This document shows, one piece after another, positions 1 through 9,006 of a DNA stretch of 64,000 nt (position 1 is the first letter of the stretch; each line of letters opens with the position of its first letter). The notes beneath the pieces were generated by a model, which was given only the letters and a program-made list of their open reading frames with translations, did no database searches and had not been told where the DNA came from. The position numbers and the translations under genes were made by a program. Origin of the DNA: Marinobacterium_A aestuariivivens (lineage in GTDB: Bacteria > Pseudomonadota > Gammaproteobacteria > Pseudomonadales > Balneatricaceae); assembly GCF_042661465.1 (NCBI RefSeq), contig NZ_JBHSWE010000001.1:682001-746000 (forward strand). Reading direction: 5' to 3'.

Positions 1-389
1 GTCGGATTGAGCAGTTCCAGCTCGAGGTGGGGGAAAGCCTGCTCGAAGTCGATCAGCTGCGGCGCCAGCGACTCGAGCGCGATGGCGGCGTCGATCGCCA
101 GACAGAGCCGGGTCTCGACACCCTGCCCCAGCGCGGCGGCGCTGGCATGCATCTGCTCGCAGCGCTGCAGGATCGCCCGGGCATCGCGCAACAACGCTCG
201 TCCATGCTCGGTCAGCACTGGCGCGCGGCTGCTGCGATCGAACAGTTCGACGCCGCAGTCGATCTCGAGGTTCTGCACCGCCACACTGATCACCGACTGC
301 GCCTTACCCAGACACCGGGCGGCAGCCGAAAAGGAGCCCTGCTCTGCGGCCGCGACGAAGGCCTGCAACTGCTCGATACTGAATCCCAT
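1..389 (-). CDS. LysR-family regulator, N-terminal part (cut by left edge)
   Basis: The 129 visible residues begin MGFSIEQLQAFVAAAEQGSF and hold the winged helix-turn-helix of LysR regulators (AAARCLGKAQSVISVAVQNL), followed by the linker helix and the first residues of the effector domain. ATG at 389-387 is the natural LysR start. The C-terminal effector domain lies outside the window, so target and ligand cannot be judged. It runs in the same direction as the next LysR gene, 14 bases away, but the two proteins differ and look like separate regulators. Confidence 0.8.
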   Translation of the reverse strand, partial: MGFSIEQLQAFVAAAEQGSFSAAARCLGKAQSVISVAVQNLEIDCGVELFDRSSRAPVLTEHGRALLRDARAILQRCEQMHASAAALGQGVETRLCLAIDAAIALESLAPQLIDFEQAFPHLELELLNP

Positions 390-403
390 AGACGAGTCTC
401 CCG

Positions 404-1315
404 TCAGGTTCCGAAGGCCTGCAACTGCTCCCGCAGCCACAGAATAGCCCCATCCCGGGCATAGAGCGGATGGTGGATCAGCGACATCTCCACCGGTGGC
501 AGCCCCGGTGGCGGCTCGACCAGTCTCAGCGGCAACAGTTGCACGAACAACAGGGCCATCTGCCGCGGCAGCGTCAGCACGGCATCGGTCAGCGCTGCCG
601 CCCGTGCCGCCGCCATGTAGTTGAGATTGCGCGACAGCAGCCGGCGCGCAAGCCCCTGCCGGGCCAGCCACTGATCGACGCCTTCGGGATTGCCGGCACC
701 GATATGGGACACACCGATATGGGGCTGGCGCAGATAGTCGTCGAGGCTGAGTCGGTCAGCCACAGCGACGTTATCCCCGGCCACCAGGCAGACCAGCGCT
801 TCGGACATCCAGGATTCCTGCACCAGGCTTGACGGCAGCTCCGCGCCATACTCAAGCCCGACGACCAGGTCGACATCGCCGTTTTCAAGCCCCTGATGCA
901 AAACAGTCTCGGTAATCAGCGCGATCTCGAACTCCAGCTGGGGTGCTCGGGACTGCAGAGCTGCAAGAAACGGCGGATACAGGACTTCCTCGAAATAGTC
1001 GTTGGTGGCGATGACAAAGCGACGACGGCTGGTCGCCGGATCGAAAGCTGGCGGTGGCGACAATCCCCGATCGATCAGTTTCAACGCCTGCTGCACGACC
1101 GGCAACAGCGCCTGCGCCCGCGGTGTCGGCTGCAGACCGCCCTCGGTCTTGACCAGGAGCGGATCGTCCAGTGCCTCGCGTAGCCGCTTCAGTGCATGAC
1201 TCACCGCCGGCTGGCTCAGGCAGAGCTTCTCCGCCGCCCGGGTGACGTGGCATTCGCTGATCAGGGTGTCGAAGACCCGCAACAGGTTGAGGTCGAACTG
1301 GCGTAAGGAAAGCAT
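404..1315 (-). CDS. LysR-family regulator divergent from agmatinase
   Basis: A full-length (303 aa) LysR regulator. The N-terminal helix-turn-helix (residues about 8-65, RAAEKLCLSQPAVSHALKRL) is followed by a periplasmic-binding-protein-like effector domain. It is transcribed away from speB and the APC permease, the usual layout for a LysR regulator controlling its neighbour, and two inverted repeats lie between them. Control of agmatine use is an inference. The start codon directly abuts five copies of a 7-bp repeat (1316-1350), leaving no recognisable Shine-Dalgarno sequence. Confidence 0.88.
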   Translation of the reverse strand: MLSLRQFDLNLLRVFDTLISECHVTRAAEKLCLSQPAVSHALKRLREALDDPLLVKTEGGLQPTPRAQALLPVVQQALKLIDRGLSPPPAFDPATSRRRFVIATNDYFEEVLYPPFLAALQSRAPQLEFEIALITETVLHQGLENGDVDLVVGLEYGAELPSSLVQESWMSEALVCLVAGDNVAVADRLSLDDYLRQPHIGVSHIGAGNPEGVDQWLARQGLARRLLSRNLNYMAAARAAALTDAVLTLPRQMALLFVQLLPLRLVEPPPGLPPVEMSLIHHPLYARDGAILWLREQLQAFGT

Positions 1316-1350
1316 GTTAGGCGTTAGGCGTTAGGCGTTAGGCGTTAGGC
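1316..1350. repeat. GTTAGGC heptamer tandem repeat, five copies
   Basis: Five perfect head-to-tail copies of GTTAGGC, then a partial GTTATG. The first unit touches the LysR start codon at 1315, so the repeat occupies the place of the leader and ribosome-binding site. Copy-number change would alter promoter or RBS spacing but not the reading frame. Confidence 0.95.
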
Positions 1351-1358
1351 GTTATGTC

Positions 1359-1515
1359 GTAGGGTGGGTTAGCAATGCACCGGTCAGGGGTTTCCGGTCG
1401 CCCCGTCGCTTGGGCGTTGCGTAACCCACCAAGCAGTTCAAGGGCGGGTTACGTGATGCAGACAAAACAGCAATGACTCCAACGAAGGTGCCACTGCATC
1501 GCTAACCTACCCTGC
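1359..1515. repeat. Dispersed intergenic repeat, family A (GGGTGGGTTA/TAACCCACC)
   Basis: GTAGGGTGGGTTAGC at 1359 is answered by GCGTAACCCACC near 1419-1430, and GCTAACCTACCCTGC closes the element at 1501-1515. The facing ends make a long imperfect inverted repeat. A related, more degenerate copy lies at 55950-56175. No coding potential. Confidence 0.6.
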
Positions 1516-1522
1516 AAATTTA

Positions 1523-1571
1523 ATTCGTATCACGAATAGAACCATCCATTCAATTCATTTTATTAATTGAA
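1523..1571. promoter_or_regulatory. Candidate LysR operators upstream of speB
   Basis: Two inverted repeats in the AT-rich LysR/speB intergenic region. ATTCGT-ATC-ACGAAT (1523-1537) is perfect and fits the LysR T-N11-A form. TTCAATT (1549-1555) faces AATTGAA (1565-1571). Their place between divergent genes supports operator function; binding is inferred. Confidence 0.5.
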
Positions 1572-1621
1572 AGCCTGCCTCTAGAGTGGACGGATCACTC
1601 AGGCAACCAGAGGCAAGGTTC

Positions 1622-2596
1622 ATGTCCGACGCAAATAGCAGCAACGGCACCCAGATCAACGAAGCGCACAGCGCCATCTATGCCACCCAGACCTCCACCT
1701 TCATGCAATTTCCGGCCTATCACCCGCAAAGCGCATCAGACGCCGGGGTCGTGGTCACCGGCATCCCCTTCGATCTCGCCTGCTCCGGTCGCTCCGGCAC
1801 CCGTCTCGGCCCCAACGCCATTCGGCAGGCCTCGGCCAATCTGGTCTGGGAGGGCATCCGCTGGCCCTGGGAGTTCGCCCTCGACGACCACCTGAAGGTC
1901 GCCGATGCCGGCGACCTGGCGTTCCGCTACGGCGAGCCCCAGACCCTGGTCGACAACCTCGAAACCCACGCCGGCCGGCTGCTGGAAGCCGGCAAGCGCA
2001 TGCTGAGCCTTGGCGGCGACCATTTCGTCAGCCTGCCTCTGCTGCGCGCCTACGCCCGCCGCCACGGCCCGCTGGCCCTGATCCATTTCGACGCCCATAC
2101 TGATACCTATTCAGGCGGCACGAAATATGACCACGGCACCATCTTCCACCATGCGGTGCAGGAGGGACTGGTCGACAGGGACCACTCTATCCAGATCGGT
2201 ATCCGCACCACCTACGACCGCCAGAACCACCCGTTCGAAGTGCTCGATGCCGCCTGGGTCAACGACCATGGACCCGCCGCTGTGCTCGAGCGCATTCGTC
2301 GCCGGGTGGGCGATTGCAAGTCCTACGTCAGCTTCGATATCGACGGCCTGGACCCCACCTATGCCCCCGGCACCGGCACGCCTGTCAGCGGCGGCCTGAC
2401 CATTGACTGCGCCCTCAAGGTGATCCGCGGCCTGGTCGGTCTGGAGCTGGTCGGCATGGACCTGGTCGAGGTGAATCCCGCCTACGACCACGCCGATATC
2501 ACCGCCCTGGCCGGCGCGACCCTGGCGCTGGAGTTTCTCTACGTGCTGGCGGCCAACAAGCGCCGAACCAGCCTGATCAAGTCGGCAGGACGATAA
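1622..2596 (+). CDS. speB: Agmatinase (ureohydrolase family)
   Basis: Hydrolyses agmatine to putrescine and urea in the cytoplasm. The binuclear manganese motifs are all present: GGDHF, the DAHTDTY block and the SFDIDGLDPTYAPGTGTP block. The sequence follows E. coli SpeB closely along its length (substrate-loop HFDAHTDTYSGG, C-terminal GMDLVEVNPAYD). ATG 1622 is chosen over an upstream in-frame GTG (1586) because AGGCAAGG precedes it. Product 324 aa. The following APC permease may supply agmatine or another amine. Confidence 0.93.
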   Translation: MSDANSSNGTQINEAHSAIYATQTSTFMQFPAYHPQSASDAGVVVTGIPFDLACSGRSGTRLGPNAIRQASANLVWEGIRWPWEFALDDHLKVADAGDLAFRYGEPQTLVDNLETHAGRLLEAGKRMLSLGGDHFVSLPLLRAYARRHGPLALIHFDAHTDTYSGGTKYDHGTIFHHAVQEGLVDRDHSIQIGIRTTYDRQNHPFEVLDAAWVNDHGPAAVLERIRRRVGDCKSYVSFDIDGLDPTYAPGTGTPVSGGLTIDCALKVIRGLVGLELVGMDLVEVNPAYDHADITALAGATLALEFLYVLAANKRRTSLIKSAGR

Positions 2597-2670
2597 AGGG
2601 TGTTCAAAGGGGCCGGGGATGGGCTAAGCCGCGCATAGGGATGTGCGCAACAGGCTGTCGTGACATGGAG

Positions 2671-2720
2671 CTACGCCAGGGATGGCGTGTGTGTAGAAAA
2701 TGCAGGAGCAATTTTCTGCG
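2671..2720 (+). repeat. Family C repeat: two GGA-loop hairpins
   Basis: CGCCA-GGGA-TGGCG (2674-2687) and an AGAAAA...TTTTCT hairpin whose inner TGC-AGGA-GCA stem exposes AGGA (2695-2717). It lies between speB and the permease, sense to both. Related copies are at 4247-4308, 27741-27880 and 56088-56150. Confidence 0.65.
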
Positions 2721-2805
2721 AGCGCCGGCCTGCGTGACCATCCCCGGCCCCGACACTACTCGGTTCATTTGGCAAAATGACGATAACAACAACGACAGGT
2801 TCACG

Positions 2806-4228
2806 ATGAGTAGTTCTGAAAAAAGAGAAAGGCACTGTCCGCCCTCGATATCACCCTCTATACCGTTTCGGCGATCCTGCTGGTCGACCAGATAGCCCTG
2901 TCCGCGGCGGTCGGCGAATCGGCGATCTTCTGGTGGCTGCTGGTGCTGGTGCTGTTTTTCCTGCCCAATACCCTGGTCACAGCCGAACTCGGCACCCGCT
3001 ATCCGGAGCAGGGCGGCATCTATGCCTGGGTCCGCGACGCCTTCGGCGCCCGCTGGGGGCGCGCATCACCTGGCTCTACTGGATCAATATCGCGCTCTGG
3101 ATGCCGGCGGTCTTCATCATGTTCGGCGCCATCTTCGCCGCCCTCTTCCAGCCGGATCTCGGTCTCTGGGGCCAGATCGGCCTCGGTATCGCGCTGTGCT
3201 GGCTGACCGCCTGGATCAACTGCCTGCCGCTCAGGCTGAGCAAGTGGATACCGAACCTCGGCACGCCGCTGAAGTTCGCGGTGATCCTGACCCTCGGCGC
3301 CGGCGGGCTGCTGTACGGGCTCGAGCACGGCTTCGCCAACGACCTGAGCCTTTCCGCCACACTGAAACGCCTCGACGAGGGGCTGGCCTATATCCCGGTC
3401 ATCGTCTACGGCTGTCTCGGGGTCGAGCTGATCAGTGCCGAGAGCGGCGCCATCCGCAACCCCGAGCGCAATATCCCGCGGGCGATGCTGATCGCGGGCC
3501 TCCTGACCGCCGTCTGCTATATCTTCGGTACCCTCGGGGTGCTGGCGGCGGTCCCGGCCGAGCGAATCGATACCGTCGACATTATCGCGGTCAGCCTGCG
3601 AGAACTGTTCGGCAGCGCGCCACAGGGCGAAACCCTGGCGCTGCTGGTTGGCGGTGCGGCCCTGCTGACCTTCTTCTCGACCATGGTGACCTGGACGCTC
3701 GGCGGCAATTGCGCCATGGCCGAGGCGGGGGCGGCACGGGAAATGCCGGCAGCCTTCGCGAAAAAGCACCACCGCCATGGGGCTCCCGTCGGAGCCGCCC
3801 TGCTGACCGCCGGTGTCAGCTCGGCGACCCTGCTGCTCTATGGCTTGATGGCCGGCAGCGCCGAGGAGCTGTTCTGGACGCTATTCTCCTTCAGCGCCAT
3901 TATCTTCCTGCTGCCCTATATCGGCATGCACCTGGCCTATCTGAAACTGCGCCGACGCGATGTCCAGCGGGCTGGCAGCTTCCGCATCCCGGGCCGACGG
4001 CTCCACCGGCTGTTGTCGATCAACTGCATCCTGATCCTGGTGGCCGCCATCGGCCTGTTTTTCTGGGTACCGGGCGAGCCGCTGGATCTGTTCTTCCTGG
4101 TCCAGGTGGGATGCGGTGTCGTCGTGACCCTGCTGCTCGGAGAGTATCTGGTGCAACTGGGGGAGCGGCACCGCAAAACGGCGGGGCGGCCGGTGGAAAA
4201 GCTTCCGGCAGATGAGATGCCATCCTGA
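2806..4228 (+). CDS. APC-family amino acid/amine permease (two frameshifts)
   Basis: A 12-helix inner-membrane permease of the amino acid-polyamine-organocation superfamily, about 474 aa after repair. ATG 2806 follows GACAGG. One base is missing near 2829-2832 (GAAAGG) and one in the G5 run near 3056-3060; restoring both gives continuous helices. The family signature is visible in the first helices (LPNTLVTAELGTRYPEQGG). The position after speB suggests agmatine, putrescine or arginine transport, but the sequence does not fix the substrate. The frame breaks look like sequencing errors. Confidence 0.82.
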
Positions 4229-4246
4229 GACAGTGCGGTACGCTGA

Positions 4247-4308
4247 CATTTGCTCCTGCAATGCCAGTCTTCCCACGGGGCGGCCTTCCGTCATCCCTGG
4301 CGGTCGCT
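4247..4308 (-). repeat. Family C repeat downstream of qmcA
   Basis: On the minus strand CCGCCA-GGGA-TGACGG (one mismatch in the stem) and CATTGC-AGGA-GCAAATG form GGA-loop hairpins. The element is sense to the nfeD-qmcA transcript, in its 3' untranslated region, and antisense to the permease ending at 4228. Confidence 0.6.
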
Positions 4309-4395
4309 TCGCTTACCGGTACCCTACATAACCGGACGCCGCTTCGCAAAGAGTAGTCCACGCAGGGTGCCGGTGAGCACCGCACCGCTACCGCC

Positions 4396-5256
4396 CTACT
4401 TGCTGAACGAGCCCATGATGCCGCGCACGGCGGCGGGAATATCGCCGGGCAGCACGACCAGCTTGCTGTTCTGGGAGGTGGACATATCCCTGATCGCCTC
4501 GACGTAACGCTCGCCGAGCAGGAACATCACCGGCAATTCGTTGTTGTGGATCGCCGCCGTGACCTTCTCGATCGCGGTCTGGCTCGCCTCGGCCAGTACC
4601 ACCGTGGCTTCGGCATCGCGACGGGAGGCTTCGAGGCGCCCTTCCGCCTCGAGGATGGCGGCGGCCTTCTGGCCTTCGGCGCGGGTCACGGTGGCGCGCC
4701 GGCTGCGCTCGGCGGCGGCCTGCTCCTCCATCGCGTGCTGCATGGTCTCGGATGGGTTGATATCCTGGATCTCGACCGTCTTCAGGGTGATCCCCCAGTC
4801 GGAAATATCGTCGGAGATACTGGCCTTGAGCTTGGCCTTGATCGCATCCCGGTTCGACAGGGCATCGTCCAGATCCATCTCGCCGATGATCGAACGCAGC
4901 GATGTCTGCACCAGATTCTGGATCGCGATACTGTAATCCTCGACGCCGTAGACCGCCTTCTCCGGCGAGACGATATTGATGTAGGCCACGGCGTTGGCAA
5001 TGATCACGGCATTGTCGCGGGTGATCACCTCCTGGGACGGGATATCGAGCACGATATCCTTGGTCGTGACCCTGTAGGCCACCGCATCGATATAGGGAAA
5101 GATAATATTGAGGCCGGGCCCCAGGGTGCGGTGGTACTTGCCCAGGCGCTGGACCACGTACTTGTTGCCCTGGGGAACGGTCTTGACCCCGACCGCAACG
5201 GTTACGATCACCAGTACCAGGAAGACCCCCGCCAATACGATTCCGTCTACAGGCAT
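4396..5256 (-). CDS. qmcA: SPFH/band-7 membrane protein, QmcA/stomatin type
   Basis: 286 aa. An N-terminal transmembrane segment (residues about 5-25) precedes the band-7/SPFH domain (VPQGNKYVVQRLGKYHRTL) and a charged coiled-coil region rich in Glu/Ala (AMEEQAAAERSRRATVTRAE). Such proteins form membrane microdomains and work with FtsH in membrane protein quality control. It lies 45 bases downstream of an NfeD-type gene on the same strand, the pairing typical of this family. Confidence 0.85.
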   Translation of the reverse strand: MPVDGIVLAGVFLVLVIVTVAVGVKTVPQGNKYVVQRLGKYHRTLGPGLNIIFPYIDAVAYRVTTKDIVLDIPSQEVITRDNAVIIANAVAYINIVSPEKAVYGVEDYSIAIQNLVQTSLRSIIGEMDLDDALSNRDAIKAKLKASISDDISDWGITLKTVEIQDINPSETMQHAMEEQAAAERSRRATVTRAEGQKAAAILEAEGRLEASRRDAEATVVLAEASQTAIEKVTAAIHNNELPVMFLLGERYVEAIRDMSTSQNSKLVVLPGDIPAAVRGIMGSFSK

Positions 5257-5301
5257 GCCGCTCTACTCCTTCAGATAATATTGCTCCCCGGGAGGGGCCG
5301 T

Positions 5302-5760
5302 TTAACGTTTCTCGACAATAAGGGTGTTGCCCGATATATCCTTGACACAGACCCGGTCGCCGACGGCTACCGGTGCATCGCAGATAAAGTGCCACTCGTC
5401 ATCGCCCAGCAGCGGCGTGGTGAATCGCACCAGTCCGCGGCCATCGGGCGTTGGCGCCTTGATGACCTGGCCGCACTCGCCGCTGATCGCCTCGCGGGCG
5501 ATGCCGGCCTTGGTGCGATCGATCATCAACGGCCGGAAAAAGCGGAACCAGAGCAGCGTGAAGAGGCTGGACGACAGCGCCCAGACCACCAGTTGGCCGC
5601 TGAAGGCGAAATCGGGCACCAGCCAGAGCAGCGCCGCGACGATCACAGCCCCGAGACCGAACCAGAAGATGGTGAAGCTCGGGATGAAGATCTCCGCCAT
5701 GACCAGCAGCATGCCGAATACCAGCCAGTGCCAGTCCTGTATTGCAAATTCCATTTCCAC
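5302..5760 (-). CDS. NfeD-family membrane protein (short type)
   Basis: 152 aa. Hydrophobic helices fill the first 75 residues, followed by a soluble OB-fold-like tail (CGQVIKAPTPDGRGLVRF and DRVCVKDISGNTLIVEKR). This is the short NfeD/YbbK-partner architecture without the ClpP-like protease domain. It is the first gene of a two-gene operon with the QmcA-type protein, where NfeD is thought to anchor or modulate the SPFH oligomer. Confidence 0.82.
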   Translation of the reverse strand: MEMEFAIQDWHWLVFGMLLVMAEIFIPSFTIFWFGLGAVIVAALLWLVPDFAFSGQLVVWALSSSLFTLLWFRFFRPLMIDRTKAGIAREAISGECGQVIKAPTPDGRGLVRFTTPLLGDDEWHFICDAPVAVGDRVCVKDISGNTLIVEKR

Positions 5761-6047
5761 TCCTGATCACAGCATGCGTGCAGGGAACTTAACCCAATTT
5801 AGCCGGTAGCGACAGTCTCGGGCGTCGATGTGATGAAGGCCCCGTTTAAGTGAATATTCGTCATCGATGCGATGCGTTCTAATCACTTGCACCCAGCCAT
5901 CCCCGAGCCCTAAAATCGCCGAGATTTACGACAGCGACAGGGTGTCGCCGTTACCAGACTCTCCCAGATTACACCATTTTTGGCGACCGGCTACGCACCT
6001 TCGGTGCCCGGCGTGCCGTGCGTGACTGAAAACGAGGCTTCGCTACC
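5761..6047. other. Non-coding divergent region
   Basis: 287 bases between nfeD (minus) and the SemiSWEET gene (plus). It must carry both promoters. I see no strong terminator, known repeat or RNA element; a short GC-rich stretch near 5990-6030 is the only compositional feature. Confidence 0.4.
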
Positions 6048-6344
6048 TTGGAATACACGACCCTTATCGGCCTCGCGGCGGCATTCTGTACCACCGCCGC
6101 CTTTGTTCCCCAGGTTCTGCGCATCCTGCGGACCGGCAACGTCGACGGCATCTCACTGTCGATGTACTCGATTTTCACCCTCGGCGTGACGCTATGGCTC
6201 GGTTACGGCATTGCCCTGCGCGACCTGCCGATGATCCTGGCCAACCTGGTCACGCTGATGCTGGCCGCCTCGGTGCTGACGCTGACCCTGCGCAAGCGTC
6301 TGCAACGTCGTCGCCAGCCGATCGCGACGGCCCCCGCCCATTGA
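6048..6344 (+). CDS. SemiSWEET/PQ-loop sugar transporter
   Basis: 98 aa with three predicted helices and the PQ-loop (AFVPQVLRILRTG) near residues 18-30, matching MtN3/SWEET half-transporters that dimerise to move sugars by facilitated diffusion. TTG 6048 is chosen because GAGG lies 10 bases upstream and the next residues match the conserved N-terminus; there is no nearby ATG. It is a single-gene unit closed by the terminator at 6357-6394. Confidence 0.82.
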   Translation: MEYTTLIGLAAAFCTTAAFVPQVLRILRTGNVDGISLSMYSIFTLGVTLWLGYGIALRDLPMILANLVTLMLAASVLTLTLRKRLQRRRQPIATAPAH

Positions 6345-6356
6345 ACCCCGCCCATT

Positions 6357-6394
6357 GAAAGAGCACCGCCGGCAATTGCCGGCGGTGCTCTTTC
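6357..6394. terminator. Perfect palindromic terminator
   Basis: A 38-base perfect palindrome with 19-bp arms (GAAAGAGCACCGCCGGCAA and its complement). The A and T runs at the arm ends let it act in both directions, after the SemiSWEET gene. Confidence 0.85.
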
Positions 6395-6636
6395 ACGGCC
6401 ATCCGGACCGGCCTCGCCGCCACTGGCCCCTCTCGTAAAGCCAGTCATTTATTATTCAACCCATTGGCAAGTTGATCAAAAGCCGGCCACCGGTGGCGGC
6501 AATCACGACAAATTCTGTTCAGTCTGCGACCATTTTCGCTGAAATTCCCAATTCCTTCAGGCATCTGCAATAATGTTTGGTGCACGGCCCGTTTCGTACG
6601 ACGACCGTTTGTCACCAGCATGGAGGAGGAACCTGG

Positions 6637-7053
6637 ATGTATTCCAAAATAATGGTACCCGTCGATCTTGCGCATATTGACCGGCTCGAAAAGGCACTGA
6701 CCACCGCCGCGGATCTGGCAAAGCTCTACGCCATACCGGTCTGCTACGTGGGGGTTTCCGCCTCGGCGCCGAGCCCTATTGCCCATACCCCCGCCGAGTT
6801 CTCGGCCAAGATGAAAAAATTCAGTGAAGACCAGGCCAACAAATATGGCCTGTCGGAAGCCAGCAGTGCTGCCTATATCAGCCACGACCCCGCCATCGAC
6901 CTGGACGATACGCTGATGAAAGCCGCCAGGGACAGTGGTGCGGACCTGGTCGTAATGGCGTCGCATGTTCCCGGCCTCGCGGAGCATATATTCGCGTCCA
7001 ATGCCGGCTATTTCGCCTCCTATTCCGATGTATCCGTTCTGGTCGTCCGATAA
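6637..7053 (+). CDS. Universal stress protein UspA family
   Basis: 138 aa beginning MYSKIMVPVDLAHID, the beta-1 strand and Asp of the Usp fold, and ending with the usual SDVSVLVVR strand. ATG 6637 is preceded by an excellent GGAGGAGG. It is 54 bases upstream of a BCCT carrier on the same strand; stress proteins paired with osmolyte transporters (for example TeaD with TeaABC in Halomonas) modulate uptake, which suggests a similar role here (inference). Confidence 0.88.
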   Translation: MYSKIMVPVDLAHIDRLEKALTTAADLAKLYAIPVCYVGVSASAPSPIAHTPAEFSAKMKKFSEDQANKYGLSEASSAAYISHDPAIDLDDTLMKAARDSGADLVVMASHVPGLAEHIFASNAGYFASYSDVSVLVVR

Positions 7054-7107
7054 TGCGGATACTCAAGCACGCTGCCCCCAGTTATAAGCCAGAAAAGAGG
7101 GATCAGT

Positions 7108-8720
7108 ATGACTGAACCAACCGATTTAACCCCAGAAGGCGACGCCACTCTGATCGAGACCGATTATGAGATTGGTCAGGATAATATCAGCACCCAGGTC
7201 GGCCCCTTCAGTCTCGATGTTCACAACCCGGTCTTTTTGATTTCCGGTATTACCATCGTCGCTTTCGTATTTCTCACCCTGGCCTTCCAGGATGCCGCCG
7301 GCCCGATGTTCAATGCGCTTCGGGGCTGGCTGACCTCGACCTTCGACTGGTTCTTCCTCGGCGCCGCCAATATCTTCGTCGTGCTCTGCCTGGTACTGGT
7401 GATCTCCCCGCTGGGCAAGGTCCGCCTGGGCGGTACCGATGCAACACCGGACTACTCCTACACCGGCTGGTTCTCGATGCTGTTTGCCGCCGGCATGGGC
7501 ATCGGCCTGATGTTCTACGGCGTATCCGAACCGATTTCGCACTTCTCCTCCTCCTTTGCCGCGGATGCCGGTACGCCGGACAGTTGGGCGCCTCTGGCGG
7601 GCGCGCCGGGGGATGCCGAGGCTGCGCGCCGGCTCGGGATGGCCGCGACCATCTTCCACTGGGCGCTGCACCCTGGGCCATCTATGCGGTCGTCGCACTG
7701 GCGCTGGCGCTGTTCTCCTACAACAAGGGGCTGCCGCTGACGATGCGGTCCATGTTCTATCCGATCTTCGGTGAACGGATCTGGGGCTGGACCGGACACA
7801 TCATCGACATACTGGCGGTATTCGCGACGCTGTTCGGCCTTGCGACCTCGCTCGGCTACGGTGCGGAACAGGCCAATGCCGGCCTCGAGTTTCTGTTCGG
7901 CCTGCCGGTCAACGATGTCTCCAAGGTGGCCCTGATCATCGGCATTACCGGCATCGCGCTGCTGTCGGTGGTCGCCGGTCTCGATGCCGGCGTCAAGCGG
8001 CTGTCGGAAATCAACATGGGCCTGGCGCTGCTGCTGCTGCTGTTCGTGGTCCTGGTCGGCCCGACCCTGAGTATCCTCAGCGGCTTCTTCGGCAACCTCT
8101 GGGCCTATGGCGAAAACCTGCTGGCGCTGTCGAACCCGGTCGGTCGCTCCGACGCCAACTTCAGCCAGGGCTGGACGTCCTTCTACTGGGCCTGGTGGAT
8201 CTCCTGGTCACCGTTCGTCGGCATGTTCATCGCACGCGTCTCCCGCGGCCGTACCGTGCGGGAGTTCATCACCTGCGTACTGCTGATTCCGTCCCTGGTC
8301 TGCGTCTTCTGGATGACTGCCTTCGGTGGCACGGCCATCAGCCAGATCGTCAATGACGGCTACCAGGCCGTTGCGAATGCACCGCTCGAGCTGAAGCTGT
8401 TCTCGATGCTGGAGCAGTTGCCGCTGCACCAGATCACTTCGTTCATCGGCATCATTCTGGTGATCGTGTTCTTCGTGACCTCGTCCGACTCCGGCTCCCT
8501 GGTGATCGACACCATCACCGCCGGCGGCAAGATCGACGCCCCGGTGCCGCAGCGCGTGTTCTGGGCGGTTTTCGAAGGCATGGTCGCCGTCGCGCTGCTG
8601 CTCGGCGGCGGCCTCGGGGCATTGCAGGCAATGGCGGTATCGACGGGCTTCCCGTTCACCATCGTCCTGCTGCTGGCGTGCTACGCCATCGTCAGAGGCC
8701 TGATGACCGAGCCGCGTTAA
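7108..8720 (+). CDS. BCCT-family transporter (one frameshift)
   Basis: About 537 aa after repair. A 12-helix carrier of the betaine/carnitine/choline family, with the MGIGLMFYGVSEPISHF and FYWAWWISWSPFVGMFIARVS blocks that hold the aromatic trimethylammonium site. One C is missing near 7671-7674 (HP-WAIYAVVALAL), joining two frames. Substrate is probably glycine betaine, choline or a related quaternary amine. It follows a Usp gene and is closed by the terminator at 8743. Confidence 0.86.
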
Positions 8721-8742
8721 TACCTGGCTCTGACCACGACGC

Positions 8743-8772
8743 AGAGGCCCCGCATTCGCGGGGCCTCTTTTT
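8743..8772 (+). terminator. Rho-independent terminator after BCCT gene
   Basis: AGAGGCCCCGC-ATTC-GCGGGGCCTCT, an 11-bp perfect stem with a 4-base loop, followed by a run of T, 22 bases after the stop codon. Confidence 0.93.
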
Positions 8773-8822
8773 AGGTGCCGAAAACAGCTTCGAAGATGTG
8801 CTTCGCAGCATCCTGCAGCGAC

Positions 8823-8897
8823 GTAGGTTGGAATGATGCCCCGCAGGGGCGAATTCCGACATATACCCGGAATTCGTGCCACTCATTCCAGGCTACC
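8823..8897. repeat. Dispersed repeat family B, full inverted copy
   Basis: GTAGGTTGGAATGATGCC...GAATTCC on the left faces GGAATTCG...CTCATTCCAGGCTACC on the right, so two half-elements lie head to head. Other family B copies are at 35411, 38571, 46908, 47707, 55896, 61708 and 63077. The rest of 8773-9006 shows nothing else recognisable. Confidence 0.8.
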
Positions 8898-9006
8898 AGG
8901 CGGCATCCTGCATTAGCGGTGATTACGATAATCCGATGGCATGGCGGTGTCAGGAACCGTTGGTCCGAGGCCCAACAATGGCGAAGCCCAACACCGATAC
9001 TTTGTC

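Noticed and set aside
1316..1350. CRISPR-like tandem repeats (also at 31401 and 59386)
   Set aside because: Units are contiguous and 7-21 bases long with no unique spacers, and there are no cas genes.
4546..5766. Long plus-strand open frame over qmcA/nfeD
   Set aside because: Asp/Arg/Gly-rich shadow of two recognisable minus-strand genes; no RBS or family match.
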